Notes under the pieces: model-generated
What the model saw: only the letters and a program-made list of their open reading frames with translations
What the model was told of the DNA's origin: nothing
Database searches by the model: none
Shown here: positions 18,753-27,398 of the stretch, one piece after another
How the letters are laid out: each line of letters opens with the position of its first letter
Position numbering within the stretch: position 1 is the first letter of the stretch
Position numbers and translations under genes: made by a program
Assembly: GCA_901456055.1 (NCBI GenBank)
Contig: CABDWT010000016.1
Location: 806,001 to 870,000, forward strand
DNA: 64,000 nucleotides
From: Phytobacter ursingii
GTDB taxonomy: Bacteria > Pseudomonadota > Gammaproteobacteria > Enterobacterales > Enterobacteriaceae
Direction of reading: 5' to 3'

Positions 18753-19097
18753 TACCCAGGCAAAAAACGCTGACACGGAATGTCATGTCTACAATATGTG
18801 AATCTCACCGTGGTTGCTTTTAAGGAAAAAAATAACCACTTCCTCTTCTGTTTGCCTCCTGTATACCCCTTAAATCCGTATCCATATGAATAAAACGCTG
18901 TCACGTTCTGCAAGACGGCGTGCAGAGCGTTGCGACGGGCCTTTTCAGCAGTTTTTGTGACGGATGTTGTATTTTTGTGGTTGCTAGCGGAAATGTTGTC
19001 TCGCTTTGATCAAAACAGGGGTTCATGGTCGAAAAGTTTGGTAAGTTATTACACCAATCTTCCTAGGTTGTATGACTAATCAAAAAAGGAACCCATT
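18753..19097. promoter_or_regulatory. 345-bp intergenic region upstream of uxaB with an ExuR-like repeat
   Basis: No gene is visible here. Near its right end lies a dyad TTGGT (19038-19042)/ACCAA (19053-19057), resembling hexuronate regulator (ExuR/UxuR) operators, 41 bases before the uxaB start. The remaining ~280 bp is mixed sequence without a recognisable element. Confidence 0.45.
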
Positions 19098-20549
19098 GTG
19101 AACACAGTTAACCGTCGCGATTTTCCCGGCGCTTCTTACCCTGAGCGTGTGATTCAGTTTGGTGAAGGCAACTTCCTGCGTGCCTTCATCGACTGGCAGA
19201 TCGATTTATTGAATGAGCACACGGACCTTGATGCCGGGGTAGTGATTGTTCGTCCAATCGACAGCGACTTCCCGCCTTCTCTGAGCACCCAGGACGGCTT
19301 GTATACCACCATCATTCGTGGCCTGAATGAGCAGGGCGAAGCGGTCAGCGACTCACGCCTGATCCGTTCTGTGAATCGTGAAATCAGTGTTTACAGGCAG
19401 TACGATGAGTTCCTGAAACTTGCGCATAATCCCCAGATGCGTTTTGTCTTCTCCAACACCACCGAAGCTGGTATTAGCTACCATGCTGGCGATAAATTTG
19501 ATGATGCGCCCGCGGTTAGCTACCCGGCTAAACTGACCCGTCTGTTATTTGAACGTTTCAGCCATTTTAACGGCGCGGCAGATAAAGGTTGGGTCATCAT
19601 CCCGTGTGAACTGATTGACTACAACGGTGATGCGCTGCGCGAACTGGTGCTGCGTTATGCGCAGGACTGGGCGTTGGGTGACGCATTCGTGGCATGGCTC
19701 AACACCGCAAACACGTTTTGCTCCACACTGGTTGACCGTATCGTAACGGGCTATCCGCGCGATGAAGTGGCAAAAATTGAAGCGGAGCTGGGCTATCACG
19801 ACAACTTCCTCGACACCGCAGAACACTTCTACCTGTTTGTGATCCAGGGGCCGCAGTCACTGGCTGCAGAGCTGCGTCTGGACAAATATCCGCTGAACGT
19901 GCTGATTGTCGATGACATCAAACCGTATAAAGAACGCAAAGTCGCTATTCTGAACGGCGCGCATACCGCACTGGTGCCGGTAGCTTTCCAGGCGGGTCTC
20001 GATACCGTGGGCGAAGCCATGAACGACAGCGAAATCTGTGCCTTTGTAGAGAAAGCGATTTACGAGGAGATCATCCCGGTTCTTGACCTGCCGCGCGATG
20101 AGCTGGAATCCTTTGCCAGCGCGGTGACCGGACGTTTCCGTAACCCGTACATCAAACACCAGTTGCTCTCTATCGCCCTGAACGGTATGACCAAATTCCG
20201 TACCCGTATTCTGCCGCAATTGCTGGCAGGGCAGAAAGCTACCGGTAAACTGCCCGCGCGTCTGACCTTTGCGCTGGCCGCGCTGATTGCTTTTTACCGC
20301 GCAGACCGTAATGGCGAAGCCTATCCTGTACAGGACGACGCACACTGGATCACCCGTTATCAGCAGCTCTGGGGCCAGCACGGCGACCATCAGATCAGCA
20401 CCAGCGATCTTGTGAAAGCGGTACTGTCGGTCAGCGAGCACTGGGAGCAGGATCTGACCCAGGTTAGTGGACTGGTAGAACAGGTTTCTCTGGATCTCGA
20501 CGCTATCCTGCTGCAGGGCATGCGTCAGGCTGTAAAACCGTTGTGCTGA
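19098..20549 (+). CDS. uxaB: Altronate oxidoreductase (tagaturonate reductase) UxaB
   Basis: 483-aa member of the polyol-specific long-chain dehydrogenase family. It interconverts D-tagaturonate and D-altronate with NAD(H) in galacturonate catabolism, in the cytosol. Long blocks are near identical to E. coli UxaB, for example [46 protein letters not shown] and [15 protein letters not shown]. The length equals the E. coli protein when the GTG at 19098 is used, and an AAGGAA ribosome site precedes it. An ExuR-like dyad lies upstream. Confidence 0.95.
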   Translation: MNTVNRRDFPGASYPERVIQFGEGNFLRAFIDWQIDLLNEHTDLDAGVVIVRPIDSDFPPSLSTQDGLYTTIIRGLNEQGEAVSDSRLIRSVNREISVYRQYDEFLKLAHNPQMRFVFSNTTEAGISYHAGDKFDDAPAVSYPAKLTRLLFERFSHFNGAADKGWVIIPCELIDYNGDALRELVLRYAQDWALGDAFVAWLNTANTFCSTLVDRIVTGYPRDEVAKIEAELGYHDNFLDTAEHFYLFVIQGPQSLAAELRLDKYPLNVLIVDDIKPYKERKVAILNGAHTALVPVAFQAGLDTVGEAMNDSEICAFVEKAIYEEIIPVLDLPRDELESFASAVTGRFRNPYIKHQLLSIALNGMTKFRTRILPQLLAGQKATGKLPARLTFALAALIAFYRADRNGEAYPVQDDAHWITRYQQLWGQHGDHQISTSDLVKAVLSVSEHWEQDLTQVSGLVEQVSLDLDAILLQGMRQAVKPLC

Positions 20550-20574
20550 TAGCATTCGGTTAGACTGCTACGAA

Positions 20575-20597
20575 CCCGGCTTACGCCGGGTTTTCTT
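20575..20597 (+). terminator. Rho-independent terminator of uxaB
   Basis: CCCGGC-TTAC-GCCGGG stem-loop followed by TTTTCTTTT, 25 bases after the uxaB stop. Confidence 0.85.
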
Positions 20598-20700
20598 TTC
20601 GATGTTTTTAGTTACAACATACTTATTACGGTACTAATAACAGTCGCATCGGAATCGGCGGAAAAAAAACGAAAAGGTCTGTCAGGCTGGAAGATCTTTT

Positions 20701-20708
20701 CTATACTT
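20701..20708 (+). promoter_or_regulatory. SigmaS-like -10 element
   Basis: CTATACTT, matching the RpoS-preferred -10 consensus, about 90 bases upstream of the small membrane peptide gene. No good -35 is visible. Confidence 0.4.
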
Positions 20709-20798
20709 TACTGTGCCACACCAGTGCCGATACATTCGGCCAGGGAAATCCGTTGTTGCCGCAGTCGGCGCAACAAGAACGAAAGAGAGGGACAAGCA

Positions 20799-20903
20799 AT
20801 GGAAAAGCTGGAAAGAGCGGTGCCTGTTGTCATGGGTCTGGTCGTCAGTATTTCGCTTCTTGCCACGGCCTGGGATATCTCATTCGTCAGTACGTTACCC
20901 TGA
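20799..20903 (+). CDS. 34-aa single-helix membrane peptide (small protein)
   Basis: The short frame begins MEKLERAVPVVMGLVVSISL and ends ISFVSTLP. A charged N-terminus is followed by one hydrophobic helix of about 19 residues, as in the stress-induced small membrane proteins of enterobacteria. GAGAGG is correctly placed before the ATG. A sigmaS-like -10 lies upstream and a hairpin with a T-run immediately downstream, so the frame has all the parts of a gene. I do not recognise it as a named family. Function unknown. Confidence 0.6.
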   Translation: MEKLERAVPVVMGLVVSISLLATAWDISFVSTLP

Positions 20904-20910
20904 GTAGTTA

Positions 20911-20942
20911 CCTGAAAGGGGACTCGTTCCCCTTCAGGTTTT
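20911..20942. terminator. Bidirectional terminator between small peptide gene and MocR gene
   Basis: Arms 20911-20922 and 20927-20938 pair over 11 bp with one bulged A and a CTCG loop, followed by TTTT on the plus strand. The MocR gene's stop codon (20934-20936) lies within it. Confidence 0.7.
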
Positions 20943-22331
20943 AAGCCACTCCCGCGTCTCTTTCGCAACCCGCTGTAATAATGCCACCGCTTCTTCGCTG
21001 CTATGAATATTGGTGTATCCGATGATTAACCCGTAGCGTTTTTCAGAGCTGTTATACCACTCTGAAAGCGGACTGACCTTTAGCTGCTTTTTTTGCCAGA
21101 TTTGCGCGAGGTGTACGTCACCGGTGCCGTGGCGCAGAAAAGCGATAATATGCATGCCGCCATCATTGACCTCAACATCGAATAGATCCGGAAAAACCTG
21201 GTGTAGCGCATCGAGCACCCTCTGGCGGCGCTGTTGATAAAGGGCGCGCATCTTCTTTAAATGACGAAAGAAGTGTCCTTCGTTGAGAAAACTTGCGACG
21301 ATTTTTTGTGTCAGAACCGGCTGCCCACTTTCGATAATTTCGCCGGTCTCATGGAATGCGTTAAGCGTACTGCGCGGCATAACCAGATAGCTGATACGCA
21401 GGGCAGGCATCACCGTTTTACTGAATGTGCCCATATATATGACCCGATCCTCAATATCAAGGCTTTTGAGGGCAGGCAGTACCTTGCGGGTATAATGAAA
21501 CTCGCCATCATAGTCATCTTCTATTATCCACGCGTTGTTCGCTGCGGCCCACTCCAGTAACTGACGTTTACGCGGCAGGGAAAGAGTGACAGCCAGCGGG
21601 CTATGGTGTGAGGGAGTGATGCAGACAAAGCGTGCATCCGCATGATTTTTCAACAAGTAGTCAACATTGAGCCCTTGCTTGTCTACCGGTGCGTAATGCA
21701 GGTTTTCCACGCTCCTTTTCAGTAATTGCTGGCCAAAGATATAACCCGGGTTTTCAGTGACGACCTTATCGCCGCGCCTCGCCAGCGCGCTCAGGATTAG
21801 CGTAAGGTTATTACGATAACCTCCAGTGATATAAATCTGTTCCGCAGTGCAGGTGAGTCCACGAGAAATGGTCAGATAACGGGCAATGGCCTCACGCAGC
21901 GGCGGATAACCCATCAGTGGGGGATTGGTCATCTCTGCGGCTGACATGGCGCGCACGGCTTTGCCGGACAGGAGCAACCATTTCTTGTAAGGGAAAGCAT
22001 CCAGCGCCGGGATGCCCAGACGCAGGTATCCCTCCTGATCGCGAACGTCTACCATTGACTTGAGCTGTGTGTCAGCCGTCCATGTCTGAGCAGGTGGCTC
22101 TGCCTTTTCAGAGATCCGGAGATCCGGGTTTACTCGTGTTCCTTTCGCGCCCTGGCTTACCAGAAAGCCTTCGCCCACCAGAATGGCATATGCGGTTTCC
22201 ACTGTTTTTCGCGCGACTTCAAGTTCGTCGGCCAGCACACGCACGGAAGGGACTTTGTCACCGGGTTTCAGCACCCCGCTGAGAATGTTGTGCCGGTAGC
22301 GTGCGTAAATATCGCGGTAGCCCGTTTTCAT
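20934..22331 (-). CDS. MocR/GabR-family PLP-dependent transcriptional regulator
   Basis: 465-aa fusion. The N-terminal GntR winged helix (residues about 1-70: DKVPSVRVLADELEVARKTVETAY) joins an aminotransferase-fold domain. The PLP-binding lysine lies in YMGTFSKTVMPALRIS (about residue 310). Such proteins sense PLP or amino compounds. It is divergent from the CxxC peroxidase-like gene at 22424, which is its likely target. The 92-bp shared region has no obvious palindrome. Confidence 0.88.
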   Translation of the reverse strand: MKTGYRDIYARYRHNILSGVLKPGDKVPSVRVLADELEVARKTVETAYAILVGEGFLVSQGAKGTRVNPDLRISEKAEPPAQTWTADTQLKSMVDVRDQEGYLRLGIPALDAFPYKKWLLLSGKAVRAMSAAEMTNPPLMGYPPLREAIARYLTISRGLTCTAEQIYITGGYRNNLTLILSALARRGDKVVTENPGYIFGQQLLKRSVENLHYAPVDKQGLNVDYLLKNHADARFVCITPSHHSPLAVTLSLPRKRQLLEWAAANNAWIIEDDYDGEFHYTRKVLPALKSLDIEDRVIYMGTFSKTVMPALRISYLVMPRSTLNAFHETGEIIESGQPVLTQKIVASFLNEGHFFRHLKKMRALYQQRRQRVLDALHQVFPDLFDVEVNDGGMHIIAFLRHGTGDVHLAQIWQKKQLKVSPLSEWYNSSEKRYGLIIGYTNIHSSEEAVALLQRVAKETREWLKT

Positions 22332-22423
22332 GTCCTACCTCATATGTCGGATTATGTATCTTTTTACTACGTCATAAATCTCTAATATAGCGCTTGTCGA
22401 ATCAATTCATGAGGAAAATGACT

Positions 22424-22903
22424 ATGACCACTCGCGCTAACCACTTCCAGACCGTACCTGTGCTTATCAACACGCTGGTCGAAGCCAGCCAGGCATCGCA
22501 CAAAAGCTCACTTGAGGGAGCAATCAAAAACCTGGTGGATATTCGCGCCTCTCAACTTAATGGCTGCGCGTTTTGTCTGGATATGCACCTGAAACAAGGC
22601 AAACTGCGCGGTGAGCGTGAACTGCGTCTTTATCATGTGGCTATCTGGCGGGAATCACCGTTGTTTAGCGCCAAAGAAAAAGCGGCACTGGCCTTAACCG
22701 AAGCCTTAACTCATATCGGATCGGAAGGTGTGACGGATGAGGTTTATCGCCACGTGCGCGAACATTTTAGCGAGGTAGAGATTTCCGAACTGACGTTTGC
22801 TATCGCCACCATTAACGCCTGGAACCGGCTGCAAATTCTGGCGCAAATGACGCCGGGTTCACAGGACGCAGCCTACGGTCTGGACCGCGCCGGGTTACAG
22901 TGA
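22424..22903 (+). CDS. Carboxymuconolactone decarboxylase/AhpD family protein
   Basis: 159-aa protein with the redox CxxC motif NGCAFCLDMHLKQG (Cys about 48 and 51) typical of AhpD-like alkylhydroperoxidases. Three in-frame ATGs compete (22409, 22418, 22424); the last has GAGG at the best spacing. Divergent from the MocR regulator. Its stop overlaps the convergent LysR gene by 9 bases. The likely role is detoxification of peroxides or electrophiles; partner unknown. Confidence 0.85.
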   Translation: MTTRANHFQTVPVLINTLVEASQASHKSSLEGAIKNLVDIRASQLNGCAFCLDMHLKQGKLRGERELRLYHVAIWRESPLFSAKEKAALALTEALTHIGSEGVTDEVYRHVREHFSEVEISELTFAIATINAWNRLQILAQMTPGSQDAAYGLDRAGLQ

Positions 22904-23797
22904 GTGCTGCCTGTACTCGCGGATAAATCTAATAAACGCCTGTAACCCTACCGGGATATGGCGGTGACCGGGGTAATATAAACACAGTCCTTTAAAGGGC
23001 TGTGTCCATTCATTTAGCACGCTGACCAGTCGGCCTGAACGTAAATCGTCTGCAATATACAATTCCGGCAAAAAACCGATGCCAAGCCCGGCGCGTACCG
23101 CGGCAACTGACGTAAACAGATCGGTGGTGGCAAGCCTCGGCGGCACGGCAATGGCAAACTGTTCGCCATGACGCACAAACTCCCAGCGATATATACCGCC
23201 GTGCGACATCCGCATGCAGATGCCTTGCTGTCGGGTAAGGGCTTCGGGAGTCACAGGAGTGCCATGCTCAGCAAACCACTGTGGCGTGGCGACCACCCGC
23301 ATGTGAATATCCGGCGTCAGCGGCACCGCAATCATATCCTGTGGAACTGATTCCGCCAGGCGAACGCCAGCATCGTATCCCTCCGCGATAATATCGATCA
23401 TCCGGGCATCGCTGGCGGTTTCCATGCGCATTTGTGGATAGCGAGCCAGAAAGGCAATCACCATTTCATCGAGAAAAAGCTGCCCGATAGCCTGCGGTAC
23501 ATTGATGCGCAGTGTGCCGGATGGTTCATCAGGCTGGCTGTGAATTTCGTCGGCGGCTTGTTGGATCTCTTGCAATGCCGGGCCAATACGGGCAACAAAG
23601 CGTTGTCCTGCTTCGGTGAGCGCGACGCTGCGGGTCGTGCGGTTAAAGAGTCTGGCGTCAAGACGCGTTTCCAGCCCGGCGATGGCATTGCTGACTGCCG
23701 TTGCCGACATGTCCAGTTCCTGCGCCGCAGCCCGAAAACTCCCACGGCGAACAACCGCCATCACCACTTCCAGCTCAATCAAACCTGAACGATGCAT
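22895..23797 (-). CDS. LysR family transcriptional regulator
   Basis: 300-aa LysR regulator. The helix-turn-helix spans about residues 4-62 (FRAAAQELDMSATAVSNAIAGLE), and the effector domain follows from about residue 90. It is divergent from the aldehyde dehydrogenase gene, which is the probable target. A perfect palindrome lies one base before its start codon (23799-23814). The sensor ligand is unknown. Confidence 0.9.
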   Translation of the reverse strand: MHRSGLIELEVVMAVVRRGSFRAAAQELDMSATAVSNAIAGLETRLDARLFNRTTRSVALTEAGQRFVARIGPALQEIQQAADEIHSQPDEPSGTLRINVPQAIGQLFLDEMVIAFLARYPQMRMETASDARMIDIIAEGYDAGVRLAESVPQDMIAVPLTPDIHMRVVATPQWFAEHGTPVTPEALTRQQGICMRMSHGGIYRWEFVRHGEQFAIAVPPRLATTDLFTSVAAVRAGLGIGFLPELYIADDLRSGRLVSVLNEWTQPFKGLCLYYPGHRHIPVGLQAFIRFIREYRQHSL

Positions 23798-23798
23798 A

Positions 23799-23814
23799 GA
23801 TTATCCTGATAATC
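23799..23814. promoter_or_regulatory. Palindromic operator next to the LysR start
   Basis: GATTATC-CT-GATAATC, perfect 7-bp arms. A partial second copy lies at 23840-23856 (GATTATC...GATAA). Two related sites are typical of LysR regulators (a binding site and an activation site). Confidence 0.55.
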
Positions 23815-23895
23815 GAAACAACCCTTGCAGGATAGCGCGGATTATCGGCGCGATAAAGCTGTGCCACACTGGTCCCATCAATCGAGGAGATCACT

Positions 23896-25311
23896 ATGCA
23901 ACAGCTTGAACATGTCTGGATTAACGGTGAATTTACCGTTGCTCAAGGGGAGACGTATTTTGATTTGTACAACCCGTCTTGCGCCGAAGTGACAGGACGT
24001 ATTCGCCTGGCGAATACCGAGGATGCGCTGCGCGCCATTGCCGCCGCTAAAGCGGCGTTTGTCCACTGGTCGCAAACCCGCGTCGATGAACGTCTGGCTG
24101 TTTTGCAAAGAATGCGGGATGCCATGGCCGCCTGCCAGGATGAACTGTTACGGGCGATTATTCAGGAATACGGCGCGCCGGCATCACGCTCTGCCTGGAT
24201 GGCAAGCTATCCGGTGGCGGTGATTGACCAGGTCATGCAAGACCTGCGAGAGTTTGCGTTTTTCACCACCGTTGGCAAAGCCCAGGTGAAAATGACGCCG
24301 CTGGGGGTTGCCGGGCTTATCACCCCGTGGAACAGCAATGCCGGTTTTATCTGCGGCAAGCTGGCCGCCGCGCTGGCCGCCGGATGCACGGCGGTGATCA
24401 AACCGAGTGAGATGAGCGGGCTACAAACTCACGTAGTAATGAAAGCGTTGCACGCTGCAGCGTTGCCGCCGGGTGTGTGTAACATCATTACCGGCTACGG
24501 AGCCGAGGTAGGCGAGGTTATCAGCCGTCATCCGGATGTCGCCAAAATTTCCTTTACTGGCTCGACGCAGACCGGAAAAGCAATATTACGAAATGCCGCC
24601 GACAGCTTTAAGCGCGTCACGCTGGAACTTGGCGGTAAATCGCCAACGATTATTCTGGATGATGCTGACCTGACGACGGCAGTACCGCTGGCCATCCAGG
24701 CCGGGTTTATGAACAGCGGCCAGGCCTGTATAGCCGGTACCCGGATTCTGGTACCGCTCTCCCGAAAAGCGGAGTGTGAAGAGGCGCTTCGCCGGGCAGT
24801 TGCGGCGGTCAAATCCGGCGACCCACTCGACCCGCAGACGGAAATTGGCCCGATGGTCAGTGAGAAACAGTGGCAGCGGGTCCAGAAATATATTCGTCTG
24901 GGGCAGGAGGAGGGCGCGCGTCTGCTCGCAGGCGGTGAAGGACGGCCGGAAAACAGCGGACAGGGGTGGTTTGTGAAGCCGACACTGTTTACCGATGTGG
25001 ATAACAATATGCGCATCGCCCGTGAAGAGATTTTTGGCCCGGTACTGTCGATCATTTCCTATCGCGACGATGATGATGCCGTGGCGATCGCTAACGACAC
25101 GGATTATGGGCTCAGTGCGCTGGTTCTGGGTTCCGATGCCCGACGCGCACAGCGAATCGGGGAGCGAATTGCCTCTGGCCGTGTACAAATCAACACTCTG
25201 GCACATGAAGCGGGGGCTCCGTTTGGCGGTTTTAAACACTCAGGAATCGGCCGCGAAATGGGGCACTGGGGAATTGCAGCGTTTATGGAGCCGAAGGCGT
25301 TGATTAGCTAA
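23896..25311 (+). CDS. NAD-dependent aldehyde dehydrogenase family protein
   Basis: 471-aa aldehyde dehydrogenase. The catalytic Cys is in FMNSGQACIAGTRI (about residue 280), the general-base Glu in LELGGKSPTIIL, and the oxyanion Asn in LITPWNSNAGF. GAGGAG ribosome site before the ATG. Partnered with the divergent LysR gene. The family oxidises a wide range of aldehydes, so the substrate cannot be called. Confidence 0.88.
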   Translation: MQQLEHVWINGEFTVAQGETYFDLYNPSCAEVTGRIRLANTEDALRAIAAAKAAFVHWSQTRVDERLAVLQRMRDAMAACQDELLRAIIQEYGAPASRSAWMASYPVAVIDQVMQDLREFAFFTTVGKAQVKMTPLGVAGLITPWNSNAGFICGKLAAALAAGCTAVIKPSEMSGLQTHVVMKALHAAALPPGVCNIITGYGAEVGEVISRHPDVAKISFTGSTQTGKAILRNAADSFKRVTLELGGKSPTIILDDADLTTAVPLAIQAGFMNSGQACIAGTRILVPLSRKAECEEALRRAVAAVKSGDPLDPQTEIGPMVSEKQWQRVQKYIRLGQEEGARLLAGGEGRPENSGQGWFVKPTLFTDVDNNMRIAREEIFGPVLSIISYRDDDDAVAIANDTDYGLSALVLGSDARRAQRIGERIASGRVQINTLAHEAGAPFGGFKHSGIGREMGHWGIAAFMEPKALIS

Positions 25312-25338
25312 CGAAGACCTGTTTATAACCGGAAAACG

Positions 25339-25363
25339 AAAAGGATCTGCCAGAGATCCTTTT
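25339..25363 (+). terminator. Rho-independent terminator of the aldehyde dehydrogenase gene
   Basis: Perfect 10-bp stem AAAAGGATCT/AGATCCTTTT with a 5-base loop, 27 bases after the stop. The A/T ends of the arms make it usable from either side. Confidence 0.8.
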
Positions 25364-25530
25364 ATCCGGAATTACCAGCGACCGTAGGGGTATGCAGAGT
25401 AACCAGGTCTGTGTACTAAACCTATATTCCGGACGAATTCCAGGATGATGCTAAGGGTTTTCTGGGTCTGGTGTCGGGAATATCAGAAGAGAACTGATGA
25501 GGAATGAGGGAAGGTTGAGGGTGATAAAGA

Positions 25531-25550
25531 GACGCCGGTTACCCGGCGTC
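25531..25550 (-). terminator. Hairpin downstream of the chemoreceptor gene
   Basis: GACGCCGG-TTAC-CCGGCGTC, 8-bp arms, 7 bases after the chemoreceptor stop on the minus strand. The following sequence is only moderately T-rich, so it is probably a weak terminator. Confidence 0.5.
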
Positions 25551-25557
25551 ACCTGTT

Positions 25558-27135
25558 TTAGCGGGTTTCTTGCATATTCAACTGGAAGAAACGTACGGAG
25601 TTGCGCAGCTGCTCGCTCTGCTCGGACATTGAGTGGGCGGCGACAGCGGCCTGTTCCACCAGCGTGGCGTTCTGCTGGGTAACCTGATCCATCTGGTCAA
25701 TGGCGACGCTAATCTCGCGAATCCCCTGATGCTGTTCGGTGGAGGCGGCGGAAATTTCAGCGACGATGTCCGTCACTTTGTTTACCGAGGTGACAATTTG
25801 CTCCATGGCGCGGCTGGCCGTATCGGCATAGCGCGACCCGTCGGTAATTTTGTGAACCGTTCCTTCAATGAGCTGCTTAATTTCTTTCGCGGCGTTGGCG
25901 CTTTTTTGCGCCAGAGTACGCACTTCACCAGCGACCACGGCAAAACCTTTACCCTGTTCACCGGCGCGGGCGGCTTCAACGGCGGCGTTAAGCGCCAGGA
26001 TATTCGTCTGGAAAGCAATCCCTTCAATCACAGAAATGATATCGACGATTTTCTGCGAACTGTCGGCGATTTCATGCATCCGCTTAAGCATATCGTCCAC
26101 TTCTTTACCGCCTTTGACGGCAGTTTGAGAGGTCTCGCGCGCCAGATCGCTGGCGCGACGGGCGTTATCCGCATTGCTCTTCACGTTTTCCGTAATCTGC
26201 TGCATGTTCGACGAGGTTTGCACCAGCGAGGCTGCCTGTTCCTCGGTACGCTGGGACAGATCGCTGTTACCTTGCGATATTTCTCCGGCGGCAAGAGAGA
26301 TTGCTTCGCTACCGTGAATAATGCCATCAATGATATCGGCCAGTTTGCCATTCATAAACTTGATGGTGGCCAGCAGGCTTTGGGTATCGTTGTCTTTGAG
26401 TTTGACGTCAGCCTTCAGGTTACCTGACGCGATTTCTTTCATGATCTCCACGGCATAAGAGGGTTCGCCACCTAACTGGCGGGAGAGGCTGCGGGAGATG
26501 ACGAGTGCGATGAATCCGGTGGCGATCAGTGCCAGCAGTAACAACCCACAGAAGGTGTAGAGTGCTTTGTCGTAGCCGGACTGCGCAATCACGCCTGCTT
26601 CTTCTCCGCTGGCGACCTCTTTGTCCACCAGTGTGGCCAGGTCTTTCATCAACTGGGTGCGGTATTTGGACGACACCGCGCCGCTGATTTTAGATGCCTC
26701 CTCAAGCCGCCCGGCGCTGACAGCCTCAATCACTTTGGCGTTGACATCGACGAAATTCCGGAAATTATCGACAACAGTATTAAACAGCGTGCGGGTATCT
26801 TCCGGCGCGTCGGCAGAGATTTTGGCGAACTCGCGCTGTGCTTTTAAGAATGTCTCCTGATTTTGCAGCAACTCACCACGATGTTGTTCGCGTTCGGCCG
26901 GCGTGACGGAGCCGATATACTGAATTTGCTGTAAGCGCATTTCTGATAATACGCCGCGCATCTCCAGGGTATATCGAACGCCTGGCATACGATTATCACG
27001 GAATTTATCAATATGGGTTTTACTGACCTGCAACTGATAAATCGAGACAATGCCGAGAACTAACATCATTGCGATAAGAATGGAAAAGCCGGTCAGCAAT
27101 TTTGCTAAGACGGATGCCTGAGAAAATTTTTTCAT
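25558..27135 (-). CDS. Methyl-accepting chemotaxis protein (4HB sensor)
   Basis: 525-aa transmembrane chemoreceptor. A first helix (about 12-32), a periplasmic four-helix-bundle sensor (about 33-188) and a second helix (about 190-213) are followed by HAMP and a canonical signalling domain. The tip is GIAFQTNILALNAAVEAARA followed by GEQGKGFAVVAGEVRTLAQK. It ends in QETR, without the NWETF tether for CheR/CheB. A sigma28-type promoter and a CRP-like site lie upstream, fitting membership of the flagellar regulon. Ligand unknown. Confidence 0.92.
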   Translation of the reverse strand: MKKFSQASVLAKLLTGFSILIAMMLVLGIVSIYQLQVSKTHIDKFRDNRMPGVRYTLEMRGVLSEMRLQQIQYIGSVTPAEREQHRGELLQNQETFLKAQREFAKISADAPEDTRTLFNTVVDNFRNFVDVNAKVIEAVSAGRLEEASKISGAVSSKYRTQLMKDLATLVDKEVASGEEAGVIAQSGYDKALYTFCGLLLLALIATGFIALVISRSLSRQLGGEPSYAVEIMKEIASGNLKADVKLKDNDTQSLLATIKFMNGKLADIIDGIIHGSEAISLAAGEISQGNSDLSQRTEEQAASLVQTSSNMQQITENVKSNADNARRASDLARETSQTAVKGGKEVDDMLKRMHEIADSSQKIVDIISVIEGIAFQTNILALNAAVEAARAGEQGKGFAVVAGEVRTLAQKSANAAKEIKQLIEGTVHKITDGSRYADTASRAMEQIVTSVNKVTDIVAEISAASTEQHQGIREISVAIDQMDQVTQQNATLVEQAAVAAHSMSEQSEQLRNSVRFFQLNMQETR

Positions 27136-27166
27136 AGTGGTCTTTTTTTAATGAAAGGTAATACTT

Positions 27167-27193
27167 TTATCGGTAATCAGAGTGAAAAGGTTG
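27167..27193 (-). promoter_or_regulatory. Flagellar sigma28 (FliA)-type promoter for the chemoreceptor
   Basis: On the minus strand ACCGATAA (27167-27174) matches the FliA -10 GCCGATAA, with CAACCTTT 11 bases upstream matching the -35 at 5 of 8 positions. It lies 32 bases before the start codon. Confidence 0.6.
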
Positions 27194-27203
27194 ATTATTT
27201 TTA

Positions 27204-27219
27204 ATTGATCTTAATCACA
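27204..27219. promoter_or_regulatory. CRP-like site upstream of the chemoreceptor
   Basis: ATTGATCTTAATCACA matches the CRP consensus at 12 of 16 positions with a perfect TCACA half. Just upstream of the sigma28-type promoter, it would link chemotaxis to carbon status. Confidence 0.45.
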
Positions 27220-27398
27220 TATTTTTATTTTATTACGGCGAGGCTTTGCGTGGTTAAAAAATGATCTTCGTTCGAAACGAGAGATGTGTTAAAAATGTAA
27301 ACAAAATGAAAAAATATGCTCATTAAGGAAGTGAAATAATGTTTCAATGAATAATAATTTAGCAGTGGAAATAACTACTGCCTGAAGCACTCAGCTAT

